This document shows positions 10,709 to 22,139 of a stretch of DNA of 64,000 nucleotides, in pieces. Each line of letters begins with the position of its first letter. The stretch's first letter is position 1. The notes under the pieces were generated by a model. The model had not been told where the DNA came from. It was given only the letters and a program-made list of their open reading frames with translations, and did no database searches. The DNA comes from Cryptomeria japonica (Eukaryota > Streptophyta > Pinopsida > Cupressales > Cupressaceae): contig NC_081406.1 of assembly GCF_030272615.1 (NCBI RefSeq), forward strand, positions 173,238,861 through 173,302,860, read 5' to 3'. The position numbers and the translations under genes are program-made.

Positions 10709-11498
10709 TGTTGGCATATGGACACTCTAATGAGACATTGTGTGTGATTGAAGGTTTTGTCATTGATGGAAACCTTGCAATCCTATGGCACCGACAAGAC
10801 ATCATACCGGCAAAGCATTATTCAAGCAAGACAGTGCACCGACATCAACAAGATCACTCTACACCGGCACCAGCACAGGCACAGAAGAAAAGATATATAC
10901 CGACACAGAGGCCGACAAGATTTTTTTGATATGTAATATTTTGTTTATTATTGTAAGCCGACTTGGCAAATTGTAAAATGACTCTTGTATATAAAGAAGA
11001 TCATTGTAGACAATTGTAAGGAAAGTAAGCGAGCATAAAGAAAATTATTAGGCAAACCTAATGTGCGAATTATAGGTCAAGGGTATATGTAAAGAACAGA
11101 GCAAGAACCAGTACTAAATCTGGCATTGGAGATGCTATTATAAAGTAGCACAGATCATTGGATTAGTATAATCCTCATTGAGTAGTGTGCTCTAGGCAAT
11201 TGGCCTTCCTGCATGTGCAGGCCCCTATTGTAAGTAATATTCTCTTATTGTCCAGTAAGTGAATATTGTGGGTCACAAATCCCACTGAGGTTTTTCCCAC
11301 ACCGGGTTTCCTCGTTAAACATCTTGTGTTATGGTGTTCTTTTCATGTGGATGTTTTTGATTCTATTTATTACATTAATTCTTGCATACCGGTACACTAC
11401 TACTTTATGTTCTGCATGTTTTAACTTAAGAAAATTTGACTACCGGTTAGATACTGATTCACCCCCCCCCCCTCTCAGTATTTGTGGGAACCCTAACA
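10709..11498 (+). repeat. Element B 3' LTR
   Basis: 790 bp, TGTTGGCATATGGACACTCT to GGGAACCCTAACA. It lacks the duplicated CAACCTTGCAATCC segment of A1 and is closer in structure to the A2 LTR. The base after the end (GGTGA at 11499) would be the target duplication, but B's left end is outside the window. Confidence 0.85.
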
Positions 11499-14400
11499 GG
11501 TGATACACCAATGACCAAAGGACTTGATCTGCTATTGAACTCACAAGAATTCTCAACTACAAATCTTTCTTGCTTGATTGAAAGAAAACAATGTTGATTA
11601 TCTTTCTTGTTTGATTGAAAGAAAACAATGTTGATTTCATAATATTCATTCAACAATCAATGACTTTCACTACATGTCATTCTTTTACATTACAAGTCTA
11701 AAAAATACTCTATATTGACTAAAAAATCTCATAGTAATGAGTTACAAAATCCAAAAACTTCTTCTATAACAGAGATAAGACTTAGAACTAGAGAAGAAAT
11801 GAAGGAGAAAACTAACTTAAATAAAAAAGAACCTCCAAAATTTGAATTTGAAATTTAGGCTTTCTTTGACTTAATGACTCCTTTGAGTTGACTAAACGTG
11901 GCAAGCCTGAGTGAACTGAAGATGTAGGTGTGCTAGCTATTTACTCTCCTTCAAATCAAGTCCAATTAAGCTTTGGATTCAAAAATTCCTTCTAGGGTTG
12001 AACTAACTTGAAAATCCCACAAAAAGAGGGATGCGACTGAAAATGTTATGTTGTTAGCTTCCTAAAAACCCTCTTTGACTGATACCTGACCCAAGTGAGC
12101 TTTCAAATCACTAGTATGACAATTGATTAGACCTCAAAATAGGATTAAGTGGTTGTGATGCACACTTCGTCTAAAATTTAAAATGTTTCTTTTGTCACAC
12201 CCACAAAATCAATACAACTCACTCTTACACTACCACCTTTCCCTTGAAAGTTAGGTTATATCAATGAGGACATTTTCAAAGTTTGAATTTTAAAAAACTA
12301 ACCCCCTTTTGAATCGATGGTGTACCCATCAAAGGATTCATTCAATGATTAGCAGTCATCTTTTTGATGATATATCACTTATACATTTGTCATTGCTTGA
12401 GAGACTGATATCAACATTGTTTCTATTCTCCATGATGGTTTAGAGACCATTGCACTATCTTTACCCTACTCCTTTAGGCTTCTCTAGGACTAATCTTTCT
12501 TACTGTCTTTGGACTATAGAAAATATTGTTTCTACTCACTATATTTTTTATCATGATCTATGTATAATATTCTTTGTTGTGAGTTCCTTCTAAATGTCAT
12601 GATGTGGTTGTCCATAATACATATCACTATCTTTGTGTCCTTTTGGCTTGCAAGATCACTGTTGTGAGATTGGCTTCCATTGTATTTTCTAGTCATAGTG
12701 AATATTATCACTGTATAATATTTTGATTGTCCATGTTATTATCAAATGATTATTCATAAACATTGGTACTCTGAATCTCATGGTTGCATCATATAAGACT
12801 GTTGTAAAACACTGCTCTTACTATGTTTGAAGATAATACCATCATGCCATAGTCTTACATTTATTTGAAATTGTTCATAATACTATTACTTTTATAGAAA
12901 CCTTTTTTGTTACTGTTCTTGCCTATCATTTCACTATTTGATCTTCTTTGACCACCATTTCCATATTTTCTTGGATGCTTGTAGCTCATTGTTCATTTTG
13001 ATTTTGCAAACATTGTCTCTACAGGAACTTGTCCTTATGACTGTTAATGATCAAAGAGATGGTTTTGTTGTTCATGGGATGCTCCATCAATATCATATCT
13101 TGTTTCTTTGACTTTGTGAAATCTTTTCAAGGTTATAACTTAGTACCTTTGTTGGTGTAAATAATTATTCATCATGGATATTATTACACTATACCTAAGC
13201 TTACTTAGGAAATGCATTTCATAGTAGTTTGGGTATGAGACACTTGGGTGTTTGTGCCACATTGGGATAGTGTGTGTAGGAGAATTTCCACCTTTTATGG
13301 TGTTGATCTTATCTTGTTGTTACATTCCACCTCATGTGGAATATTATATTGTTTCTCCTACCTACCCTCATTTCTTATTGAGCCACATATCATGTTTGTG
13401 TGCTCACATATCCATATAGCCTTGCCTATATAAGAAGGATCATCTACATTGTATGACAATTCATCGAACATCTTGTAATGATCCAATTGATCATATTTTG
13501 CATCATTGATAGGAATACAGTTTATTCTTGTCACATTTTGTTCTCTCTTATTTGTGCTTTCCATTGCCTCTAGATCTTGGCAAAATCTCACACTCTTTAC
13601 TATTGCACTTTCTTCAAATACTTCTAATGGTTGTTCTTCTTCTATGCTTGATTAGCTCATTATCTTTGAGGAAGATATTAAGATAGTGATCCATTTTCTA
13701 TTCATACTCTTTGTATGTCTTAGACTTTTCCCCTGTAACTAGAAGGAACATTTTCTATGTTCACCATTTACCTTAAGATCTATGTCCGTTGGGCTTCAAA
13801 ATCACTATTCATTGATACCTTTTGATATAATTGTGACTGTTCCTATGAAAGTTTCAACTTTCTATCTTCCCCTTTGAGCTGGGACTGCTCATTTGGTGCA
13901 AATGAATGTCACTAATATGAAGTTGGAAATGGCCTTTTGACACTCCTTCACATTCATTAATTAAGTATGCTTCTCCTTACTAGTATATAACACCCCAGTC
14001 GTCAATGGACTACACTTTGGCATTAACTGCCTCTTCTTACTTATTACAATATTGTCACTAATGGTGATTGCTTCTACAAGACACAAGGAACTATGTACTC
14101 TCTAGTTCATGACTTCCTTCAATGAATCTTGGCTCAGATCTTCTTGCTTTGGCATCAAAACCCTATCACAATTTTATATCATTGATTGTCCCAACTTGAT
14201 TGGGTTGTCTTAGGACTGTTGGTATCTTATCTATATGAAACTTTCATCATTATTGAACCCTTGTTATCATGCCCTTATGACTTCTCTTAAATGACCTATG
14301 AACCTTGTGCCCTTCATTCATACTAGGGCTTGCACCATGACTTTGACTGTGACAAATAAAACTACCCTTTCTCTGATCTAGGGATTACTTCTGCGATCTA

Positions 14401-15659
14401 AAGACTGCTCTTAAGTCTCATTTTTTATGTCTATCATCATGGGTACTATCTTCTTAAATTCAATTGTCAATATTCTTTTCTTAGCTTTCATTGTGGATTG
14501 TATATGATCATGTGGTCTTTTGAGTGATCCCCTTTAGTTTCTGTGGATTGGGAAGGGCTACATTACTGATGTTGGACTATCATTGTGAATTACTTCCCTA
14601 TACTCAGACTCAAGCTATTATAAGACTGTTGTTATAATGCCTTGAGATAATCTAAGAAAGACCTTCATGGTTCTATAGGGTTTGTGTCAACACATTCTTA
14701 TCATTGCAAAGTCTTGTAAGCACCAACTTTTACTTATTTTATCTTGTGACTGTCATAGGTTTGAATGAAGCTTGGATTGAACTTTTTTCCGTAGTCTTCA
14801 GAGGGTATGTGTAGGATTATGGTGGGCCAAAACAGGGCCTTAAGTGGCAATGGAATTTCAGAAAAACAAAGTTATGCAACTTGACATGACAATTTGAATA
14901 AGTTATGAACATTATTTTAAAAATATGTAAGAAGAGAATCTATAGAAAATTTAATGTAGTTTCTAAGCTACTAGTTGTTTTTTGAAAAATAAAAACTATT
15001 TGATGAAAATTTGAAATTTCAGTGCAGTAGTACTAAAATTTCAGAAAAAAGATAAGAAGTAGGTGTATGTCTGACCATCCTATCCACAATATTTTTTTAT
15101 AAGATTTATAATATAAGTAGTAGACTCATATCTGGATGTGACACATATTTTTTTGTAATTTTTTTTGAAGTAAATAGTTAATTGTGAATTTTTTCCTAAA
15201 ATTTTTCAGAAATTCAAAAACTCGTACATCTGACCACCTTAACTTGGTCTAAAATTGATGAAATTCAATTTTTTTAATTCTATAGTAGATGAAACATAGA
15301 ATGTGATGCATGTTTTAGTTTCAAAAAATATGATACCGTTTGAAAGTTATGGATGTTTTTCAATTAGCCTATCAATCAAGACTTTAGTTAGAATTCGATT
15401 AGAAAATAAATAATAATTATTTATTAAAGTCAAAAGAAGGAAAACCTTATATTGTTGGAAAGATGAGAATGCCCTTAAAAAACACTTTTCATTTTATCAA
15501 TTTCAGCTAAAAAAACGTTGTCAGCCACCAAGACGAAGTTTGGAAAAACAAACAACATTGAAAAACATGTTTCTCCTAGTGACTTTCTAGGCTTGGCATT
15601 TCCAAGCTAAATTCCAAAGCAATCCTGAGCCAAATTTTAAAATTTTAATTTTTTGTCAG
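11499..15659. other. Long AT-rich stretch with no recognised gene
   Basis: No ORF here shows a family motif or useful length. A 37-bp unit (ATCTTTCTTGCTTGATTGAA...) is tandemly duplicated at 11563-11599 and 11600-11636. 12300-14800 is uniform, moderately AT-rich sequence; the 77-codon minus-strand ORF at 13358-13591 has no motif I know. 14850-15450 is rich in AAATTTCAGAAA-type words, seen in some plant LTRs. It is probably decayed transposon sequence, but I cannot name an element. Confidence 0.35.
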
Positions 15660-15945
15660 AGAAATTAGATATCTGATAAAATCAAATATCTGATATTATC
15701 AGATATCTGATTCTAATAATTTTTATTATGAATATATTAATAAATTATATATTATATATCAATATAATAATAATATATTAATATATACAATATATTAATA
15801 TGCATTATACATTAATACATTAATATATAAATATACAATATATTAATATAATAATATTTCATATATTAATATATAATAAACATGTTATATATTAATACTA
15901 TAATATATAAATCTATATATTAAAATACATTATTAATATATTCGT
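15660..15945. repeat. Palindromic GATATCTGAT cluster and AT-rich microsatellite
   Basis: AGATATCTGAT or close variants occur about four times at 15668-15712. They are followed by ~230 bp of almost pure A/T built from ATTAATATAT and its shifts. Self-complementary and low complexity; no coding potential. It borders the left half of the 20-bp satellite. Confidence 0.7.
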
Positions 15946-16190
15946 TAGGGGTCATATGGTGTTGTAAGGGGTCATATGGTATTCTAAGGGGTTGCATGGT
16001 GTCGTTAGGTGTCATATGGGGTCATAAGGGGAAACACATGTGTTAGAATAGCATATGATCCCTTAGGATGTACCATATGGACATCATATGGTCCTAAAGA
16101 ATCATATGGTGTTCTGAGGGGTCATATGGTGTGATAAGGGGTCATATGGTGTCTTTAGGGGTCATATGATGTCCTAAGGACCCACACATG
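15946..16190. repeat. 20-bp satellite, left part
   Basis: Repeats of GGGGTCATATGGTGTCCTAA and variants, the same unit as the large array at 48218-52255. It ends with CCCACACATG at 16190, where element E begins. A CACACATGTGTTAGAACACC variant occurs inside the right array (about 48398), so this is an ordinary array unit that E entered. Confidence 0.9.
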
Positions 16191-16413
16191 TGTTGACAAT
16201 AGCAAGGAAGGAAAATTGAGAGTGGGAGTGAATCTGTTTTCACCAGATTAAACAAATTAAGCACAATCTCAGATCTGATCAAGTCTGGCAAATAGATGAT
16301 AACATCAATAATAACAACACACATAACACCAATATTTTGATGTGGAAAACTCAATTAAGGGAAAACCACAGTGAGAACCTACCCACAATAAGATGATACT
16401 CTACAGTAGTATG
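16191..16413 (-). repeat. E 3' LTR, distal part
   Basis: Starts TGTTGACAATAGC on the plus strand and matches 46877-47101 of the other LTR (GGAAGGAAAATTGAGAG; CACACATAACACCAATATTT; AATAAGATGATACTCT). It stops at TATG (16410-16413), where transposon F1 begins. The LTR resumes at 27908. Confidence 0.88.
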
Positions 16414-16438
16414 GGGTAAGTGGACAAAGATGGTGGTC
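16414..16438 (+). repeat. F1 left terminal inverted repeat
   Basis: GGGTAAGTGGACAAAGATGG and five further bases; mismatches to the right terminus at positions 6, 10, 23 and 25. It follows the TATG target duplication. Confidence 0.85.
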
Positions 16439-17488
16439 AAAAAGGGGGGTATAAGTGGATACTTTTTTTTTTCTGAAATCAGGTGAACTTGAATTTGGAG
16501 GCAAAATTTGAAAGTCATCCACTCAAGATATGAAGATAATCAAAGAACAAATATTGTAGTACTCTGAATCTAGTTTCCAAATTACTGAACTTTTTCAAAA
16601 TTGGATAAGATTAAGGGGGTCAAATCCTTCACACATGAAAAATAGACCATGATTTTTATATTTTAGATTTAGTATTTTGACAAATCCTTTAGCAGAAAGA
16701 TAGTTAAGAGTGAGCATTAGAAGTTGTGTATTTTATTGTAATTTTTGGTTGAGTATTTTATTTTTTATGATTTTTGCAATCAAGCACATCTGAAAATTAG
16801 GTACCTATTCGTGCGTGAAGCATAACTTGCACGAAAAAATTGAAAATACATTTTTTTTTTGAATTGTAAAGAATCAAGTGCACTACAATATTATATAAGG
16901 TCTTTTAAATTTGGGTAAGTAGATCAAAAGCTATTAAAAAAATGGTACACATATGTCTATGAGAACTATGGAGACACTGCTAAAAGAAATTCAATAATAA
17001 TATGTTATTGTTGTTCAAATTTTTAAAAAAATTATATGGTTAGAAAACTTAGAATATGGGTGAAAATATGGTGGCAATTTTATAAATATCCACTTGATTA
17101 AGTGTAAACCTGATGATGACAAATTTGAGAAACCAAGTTGATAAAATAAAACATGTCAAATATGAGGGAAATCAAACTTCCAACCCGTAGCTTTGTCATC
17201 CAAGCCTATTTCCAAGCCTAAACAATCAAAAGCACGTATGGGGTACCTATGGTATAAGAAGTGTGTATGTGTTGTCTTTACTATAAACAGTGTGTACGTA
17301 GTAATAGAGCTAAAACAACACGTTCGCGCTACTTTTGTTTAAAATTTTGGAGTGTATAATATGTGCATATGAAAATAATATATAATATATATATATATAA
17401 TATATATATTATAATATATATATATATATAATATGTAATATATAATATATTAAGTATATATAGACACACATATGTGTGTATGTATGTG

Positions 17489-17489
<1 letters not shown>
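16439..17489. other. F1 left subterminal region
   Basis: No gene seen. AT-rich sequence, with an (AT)n-type tract at about 17375-17455. Words like GTGTGTACGTAGT and GTATGTGTTGTC occur at 17250-17310 and resemble GTACGTG/GTACATGG words near the right end (27665-27760). They could be transposase-binding repeats; this is inference. Confidence 0.35.
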
Positions 17490-17525
<36 letters not shown>

Positions 17526-17787
17526 CCTCTTAGAATTTGACTCAATGTACAAAACCCATTGTGCATCATCCCTCCACCGCACTCCTCCTGTGTGGGCTTT
17601 GGGCAATCTTTGGTAATGCACATTTTTTCTCCCTAATTTGCTCCCCTACAATTCTTAGGATACGAAGTGGTTTCCAAACTCATGGTCTGGGTAGCAATTT
17701 ATAGCCATACAAAGGAAATCAATTCCATTGAATTTAACTATCTTGACAACTATGCAGTAAGATTGATTTGATAGGATACAATTTAAT

Positions 17788-17838
<51 letters not shown>

Positions 17839-18310
17839 TCCATACCCCATCCCTCTCTCTCTTCTTCTCTCCCTCCCAACTCTTTCTCTCTCCCTACCCC
17901 CTTTATCTCCTTTACTTTATATTGTTGTATTGTAATTAGGTCTTCCATGTAGTGGTCACCATTTGGATGAACAATAGACCTAATAATCCCAAGGTCCACA
18001 GTTTGAGCTTGAGAGGCCCTATGCTTTCTTTAATAAACTTAGCATTTCACTCAGTGTACAAAATCCATTGTGCATCATCCCTCCACCACACTCCTCTTGT
18101 GGTGGGATTTGGGCAATAATCCCTCCCTCTCCCTCTCTCCCCCTCTCTCTCCCTCTCTTTCTCTCCTTCTCTCCCTCTCTCTCCCTCTCTCTCCCTCTCT
18201 CTCTCTCCCTCTGTCCCTCCCTCTCCCTCTCCCTCTCACCCTCTCTCTCTCTCTCTCTCCCTATCCCCCCCTCTCTTTGCCTCCCGCTCCCTCCCCCTCT
18301 CCCTCCCTTT
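17490..18310. repeat. CT-rich microsatellites with a duplicated ~85-bp unit
   Basis: (CT)n tracts at about 17490-17523 and 17793-17835, with impure CT/CCT at 17836-17900 and 18118-18310. Two copies of an ~85-bp segment containing CATTGTGCATCATCCCTCCA lie at about 17535-17615 and 18045-18125, each beside a CT tract. At 17950-18030 a stretch with CAGTTTGAGCTTGAG vaguely resembles a tRNA-type B box, so a SINE-like origin is possible. Long Ser/Leu/Pro or Arg/Glu ORFs here are artefacts of the repeat. Confidence 0.7.
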
Positions 18311-18724
18311 TCCTTCACATTTTCTTTGCTACAAATAGCGGGTATGAGGTACTGAGGCTATTAGTTCGTTGCCCTACCATAACATTTTTAAGGCCTAGAA
18401 GTGCATACACGATATTTATGAGTTCTAAGTGCGTACAGGCTGCCAAAAAATATCAATGGCCTTGCAAACATTTTAGGGACTAACATCGCATACGCGGTAC
18501 TTAGACATAGTTTTAGTTGCCCAAGAGCCTCAACGACCTCACAAGAAGTTTTTGAGATCATTGAAGGCCCCATTAAAACTGTGTTTGCACTTTTGTCACT
18601 ATTTTAAACATAGAAGTAAGTGAATTTTTTTTTTTGCATGATTTCAAATGATTGAATTGTTGTTTTTATTAGTTTTGTCAATATTATTGTGATTTTTTAA
18701 TAGTTTTGATTCAAAAAATTATTT

Positions 18725-21644
18725 TTGTTTACATATATATGTAATATGATTCTATTTAGGACAATCGATATCAACCATGGAAAAAACAAGCGAGGGACGA
18801 TGGAACAACGAGAGGCTAAAAAGGAAAGACAAAGGCAATGTATGAGGAAATTACATGACATAAGAACAATGAGACAACAAGGTATGTCATCCTCAACATT
18901 TCATTTCAATTTACCAAACAAACATAATGCACCTAATGCAATTGAAGAAGAGACAATTGATTTATTGTATGAACCTAATGCAATTGAAGAAGAGACATCA
19001 TTGAATAATCAATTAAATGATGAACACACACCTCCACACAATGCACCGATGTTAACACCTCCTAGAATCATCCGTAGGAAACCAAAGTATCTAATTGACA
19101 TTGATGGGAATATATTGAAGTCAATGCCCGATAAAATGAATGAACGAACTTGTAGGAGAATGGTTAAAAGAATATGGAAAAACTATTTTGAAAAATTAAA
19201 TCAAACCGGAAGATGTCAATTCTAATGCTACTCGATGTGTCATTACATCAATCATAATAAGCAAGAAAATAAAAAAAGATCGTTTGATAACCAAAACTTG
19301 AGTAAGTCATTAAATGTTAGTAGAATAACATTAAGTAAAGCATTACAAAGGTGGGAAAAAAAGAGGAACCTAACAATAACTCTCTTTGGGCATTCTCGGG
19401 TAGACTGCCATGCAAATACAAGGTTGTTGTCGATGCACTAAGAACATTAATTGAAATTTTTTTGGCATGAAAACACAAGAGTTTCGCCCAAAAAAAGAGA
19501 TGTTGTTAGAAGGTGAATCGGGTCTAGAAATTGTGAGCGACGTGCCAAACAAATTTTTATGAAAGATTCCTTCAAACGTTTCCTCAAATAAGAATTAGCC
19601 AAAGATTTTTTGAAATGGAAAAACCTTTTTATGTTAAAATTAATCATGTACACACCACGTGTTGTTGTAGGATGCATATTGAATTTTCCATGCACTACGA
19701 TATTTTTCATCATATTTGTTCTACTTTGCACACTTACAATGTTTTGCAGGAATGCAATATACAAGCACCTCCTAAGTCAGCAAGAGAATTTATTTCAAGT
19801 GTTCTATGAAATAGACATGATGGTTGCATTTGGTATAAGATTCCTTGTTTGGAAGGTTCTTGTTCTATATGTGGTAGTTTGCAATGTTTACCAAGATGTG
19901 TACATTTGGAAAGCACACATGAAATTGGTACGAAACTAGTTTCTTTTGGAAAATACAAGACAGTCACATATGGAGTTAAAGATGGAAAAGATTTGAAGAT
20001 ATGTGAGTGAAAAATGATATGTGTAGCCCAATTTATGAATATGTTTCAAGAGAAACTAGTTTATAAGTACATAATGCATACACATAGAGCTCGATGGTTA
20101 GATGAGCAATTCAAGTTATGTAAGGACACATTTCTTCTTGGTACCATTGTCTCTATTGTTGATTTTGCTAAAAATTATAAACTACAACCTCAAAATGAAG
20201 TACAATATATGTATTATCATTCTACACAAGTTTCTATTTTTGTACACATAACATTCATGCATGCACATGATAGCACAAAGGAGGATAGAAAGGTGATAAG
20301 AGAGTATTAATTTTACATAAGTGATGATCGTACTCATTCGTCAAAGTTTGTACAAGGATGCTTTAAAATTTTGTATGATAATTTAAAGGAAAGAAACATA
20401 CAATACAACCGACACTTCATATGGTCCGATAATTGCACTGCACAATTATGACAAGGATGCATATGACAAGTGGTGTAAAACATTTTTGGAATTTCACTAA
20501 GGCAAGACATGGTAAGGGAGAGCACGATGGTGCAGGAGCATGTGTAAAAAGAGCCCTATCTAGAGAATAATTGAAGTACGAACGTGGTGCTGAGTTAATA
20601 GATGCATAAACAATTGTGGGATGGTGTAACTCTACTATGGGTCCAAGTAATCTAGGTACGTTAATGGTTCGTAGATATTTTTGGTTGATCATTGAATCTA
20701 ACATTGAAAACTATCTAGATTGTTGTATAGTTACAGGATTGAGTGACATGCACTCATTTATGAGTTCTATAGACACCTAAAATTGTCCAGTCTAATTAAA
20801 TAAATATTTTATTTATTTAATTACTTTAGCCTAATTCTTCTATTAATTAAATAAATCTTTATGGTTCATAGATATTTTTGGTTGATCACTGAATCTAACA
20901 TTGAAAACTATCTAGATTGTTGTACAGTTGCAGGATTGAGTGACATGCACTCATTTATGAGTTCAAATGCAACTTCACCCATAATTTATACGAGACAGAT
21001 GGTATGTTTTTGGTCTTCATGCATGTATTTTATATGGGAAGAATGTGAATCACAAGAGTGGGTTGACAAATGGTCTTGTAGACCATTGGTTCCCATTGAT
21101 ACATATCAAATTCCCAAAGCACTACAGTTGAGCCAAATGGAGACATTATTGGATTTTGACCATGTATCCAACCTAGTGGATTCAAGTGATTTTTTGGTTC
21201 ATTTATTTGTACATCACACTTTATTTTGGGTATTAATGATCGCTTTATAAAAATGCAGGTCATGTGTATGTTGTTGTTGCAAAAGAGAATAATGAAGAAG
21301 GAATGAATTAATTTTTGTGTCGTTGTGTTGAGCCTAAATGAAAATTGACAACTACAATCATTGATGGAGAGGGTATTGAGTACCCAATAGGGTTTGTTGT
21401 CCTGACAGGAACATGGCTTAGGAGATACCCCCTCATAAATTTTGATGTTTCGTTGTTCGAGGACTTTGAGACACAGAAACATATTCTTCATTTCTCTAAC
21501 CTTGTTGTTACAACAAATATTCATTTGATGAGGTGTCATGGTAGACCTCATAACAAGATTTTATGGAAAGTTCATAAATTTGACCACATGGCAATACTTG
21601 ACACAATACAGATTAGAGCCAATCCTGAAGGCTCACTTCATTGA
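18725..21644 (+). pseudogene. F1 DDE-type transposase, decayed
   Basis: A basic N-terminus (REAKKERQRQ) is followed by acidic, repetitive sequence. Then come an Arg/Trp-rich stretch (WEKKRNLT), VSPKKRDVVR near 19490, a Cys/His region (THTTCCC-like then MHIEF, about 19655-19685), a second Cys cluster (19830-19900), and the presumed catalytic core: VDFAKNY with Asp at 20161, ISDDRTHSS near 20320, SDNCTAQ with Asp at 20428, and HGKGEHDGAG near 20508-20535. This order matches a widespread eukaryotic family with DFAENY, SDxCxxQ and HGKGxxDG motifs. Stops and frameshifts occur at 19223, about 19600, 19807, 20010, 20308, 20448 and later. A preceding intron is plausible (TATTTAG/GA at 18757), with a donor GAA/GTAAGTG near 18616. 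The frame after 20663 is disturbed by a duplication. F2 (52876-55898) is homologous. Confidence 0.72.
20663..20964 (+). repeat. 104-bp direct duplication around a 94-bp AT-rich insert
   Basis: 20663-20766 and 20861-20964 are near-identical copies of transposase sequence (GATATTTTTGGTTGATCA...). The 94 bp between them (20767-20860) is rich in TTAATTAAATAAAT. It disrupts the transposase frame. The duplication is far longer than a normal target duplication, so template switching during repair is more likely than a simple insertion. Confidence 0.8.
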
Positions 21645-22139
21645 TTCTACAATTTAGAGTAGAATGATTTTGAGAATTTTGTATATATCATCGACGAATT
21701 GTTCTATATTCATTTTTTTGTATATATAAATTCCCATGAGCTGATTTGCACATTTTTGGGGGCATAATTTTGTATATTTAAATGGTAATGAGTTGATTTA
21801 TACATATTTAGATGCCAAATTTTGTATATTAAAATTTTGATGAGTTGGATCACACATATTGTAATGCCAAATTTTATATAAAAGCCCATGAGATGATTTG
21901 TAAGACATTTTTTTGTATATTCAAATAGCCAAGAGCTGATTTGACCATATCAACAAATTTTTGAATAATATGTAACTTATTTTTGTGTCTATGTTTTGTG
22001 ACTATGTTTTGAGTTTATATGATGTGATAAGGTCAATCATGTGAATTCTTGATTATTGTATAATCATGGAGAATTATTTGAGTCCATATTGGGTCATAGG
22101 AGGCACAGATTGAGTCTAGATACAATATAAGCAAAAATT
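21645..22139. other. F1 spacer after the transposase
   Basis: No gene. Four or five loosely repeated blocks of the form 'GAGCTGATTTGCACAT...TTTTGTATAT' (about 21735-21975), roughly 60 bp apart, look like a decayed minisatellite. Confidence 0.4.

Noticed and set aside
13358-13591. 77-codon minus-strand ORF as a possible host gene
   Set aside because: No recognisable domain, no splice context, isolated in long non-coding sequence; length is within chance for AT-rich DNA.
11499-15659. A host gene in the longest element-free stretch
   Set aside because: I found no ORF, exon series or family motif that would support one.
18068-18483. Long Ser/Leu/Pro ORFs (and Arg/Glu ORFs on the other strand)
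   Set aside because: They are translations of the CT/GA microsatellite in every frame and show no other sequence.
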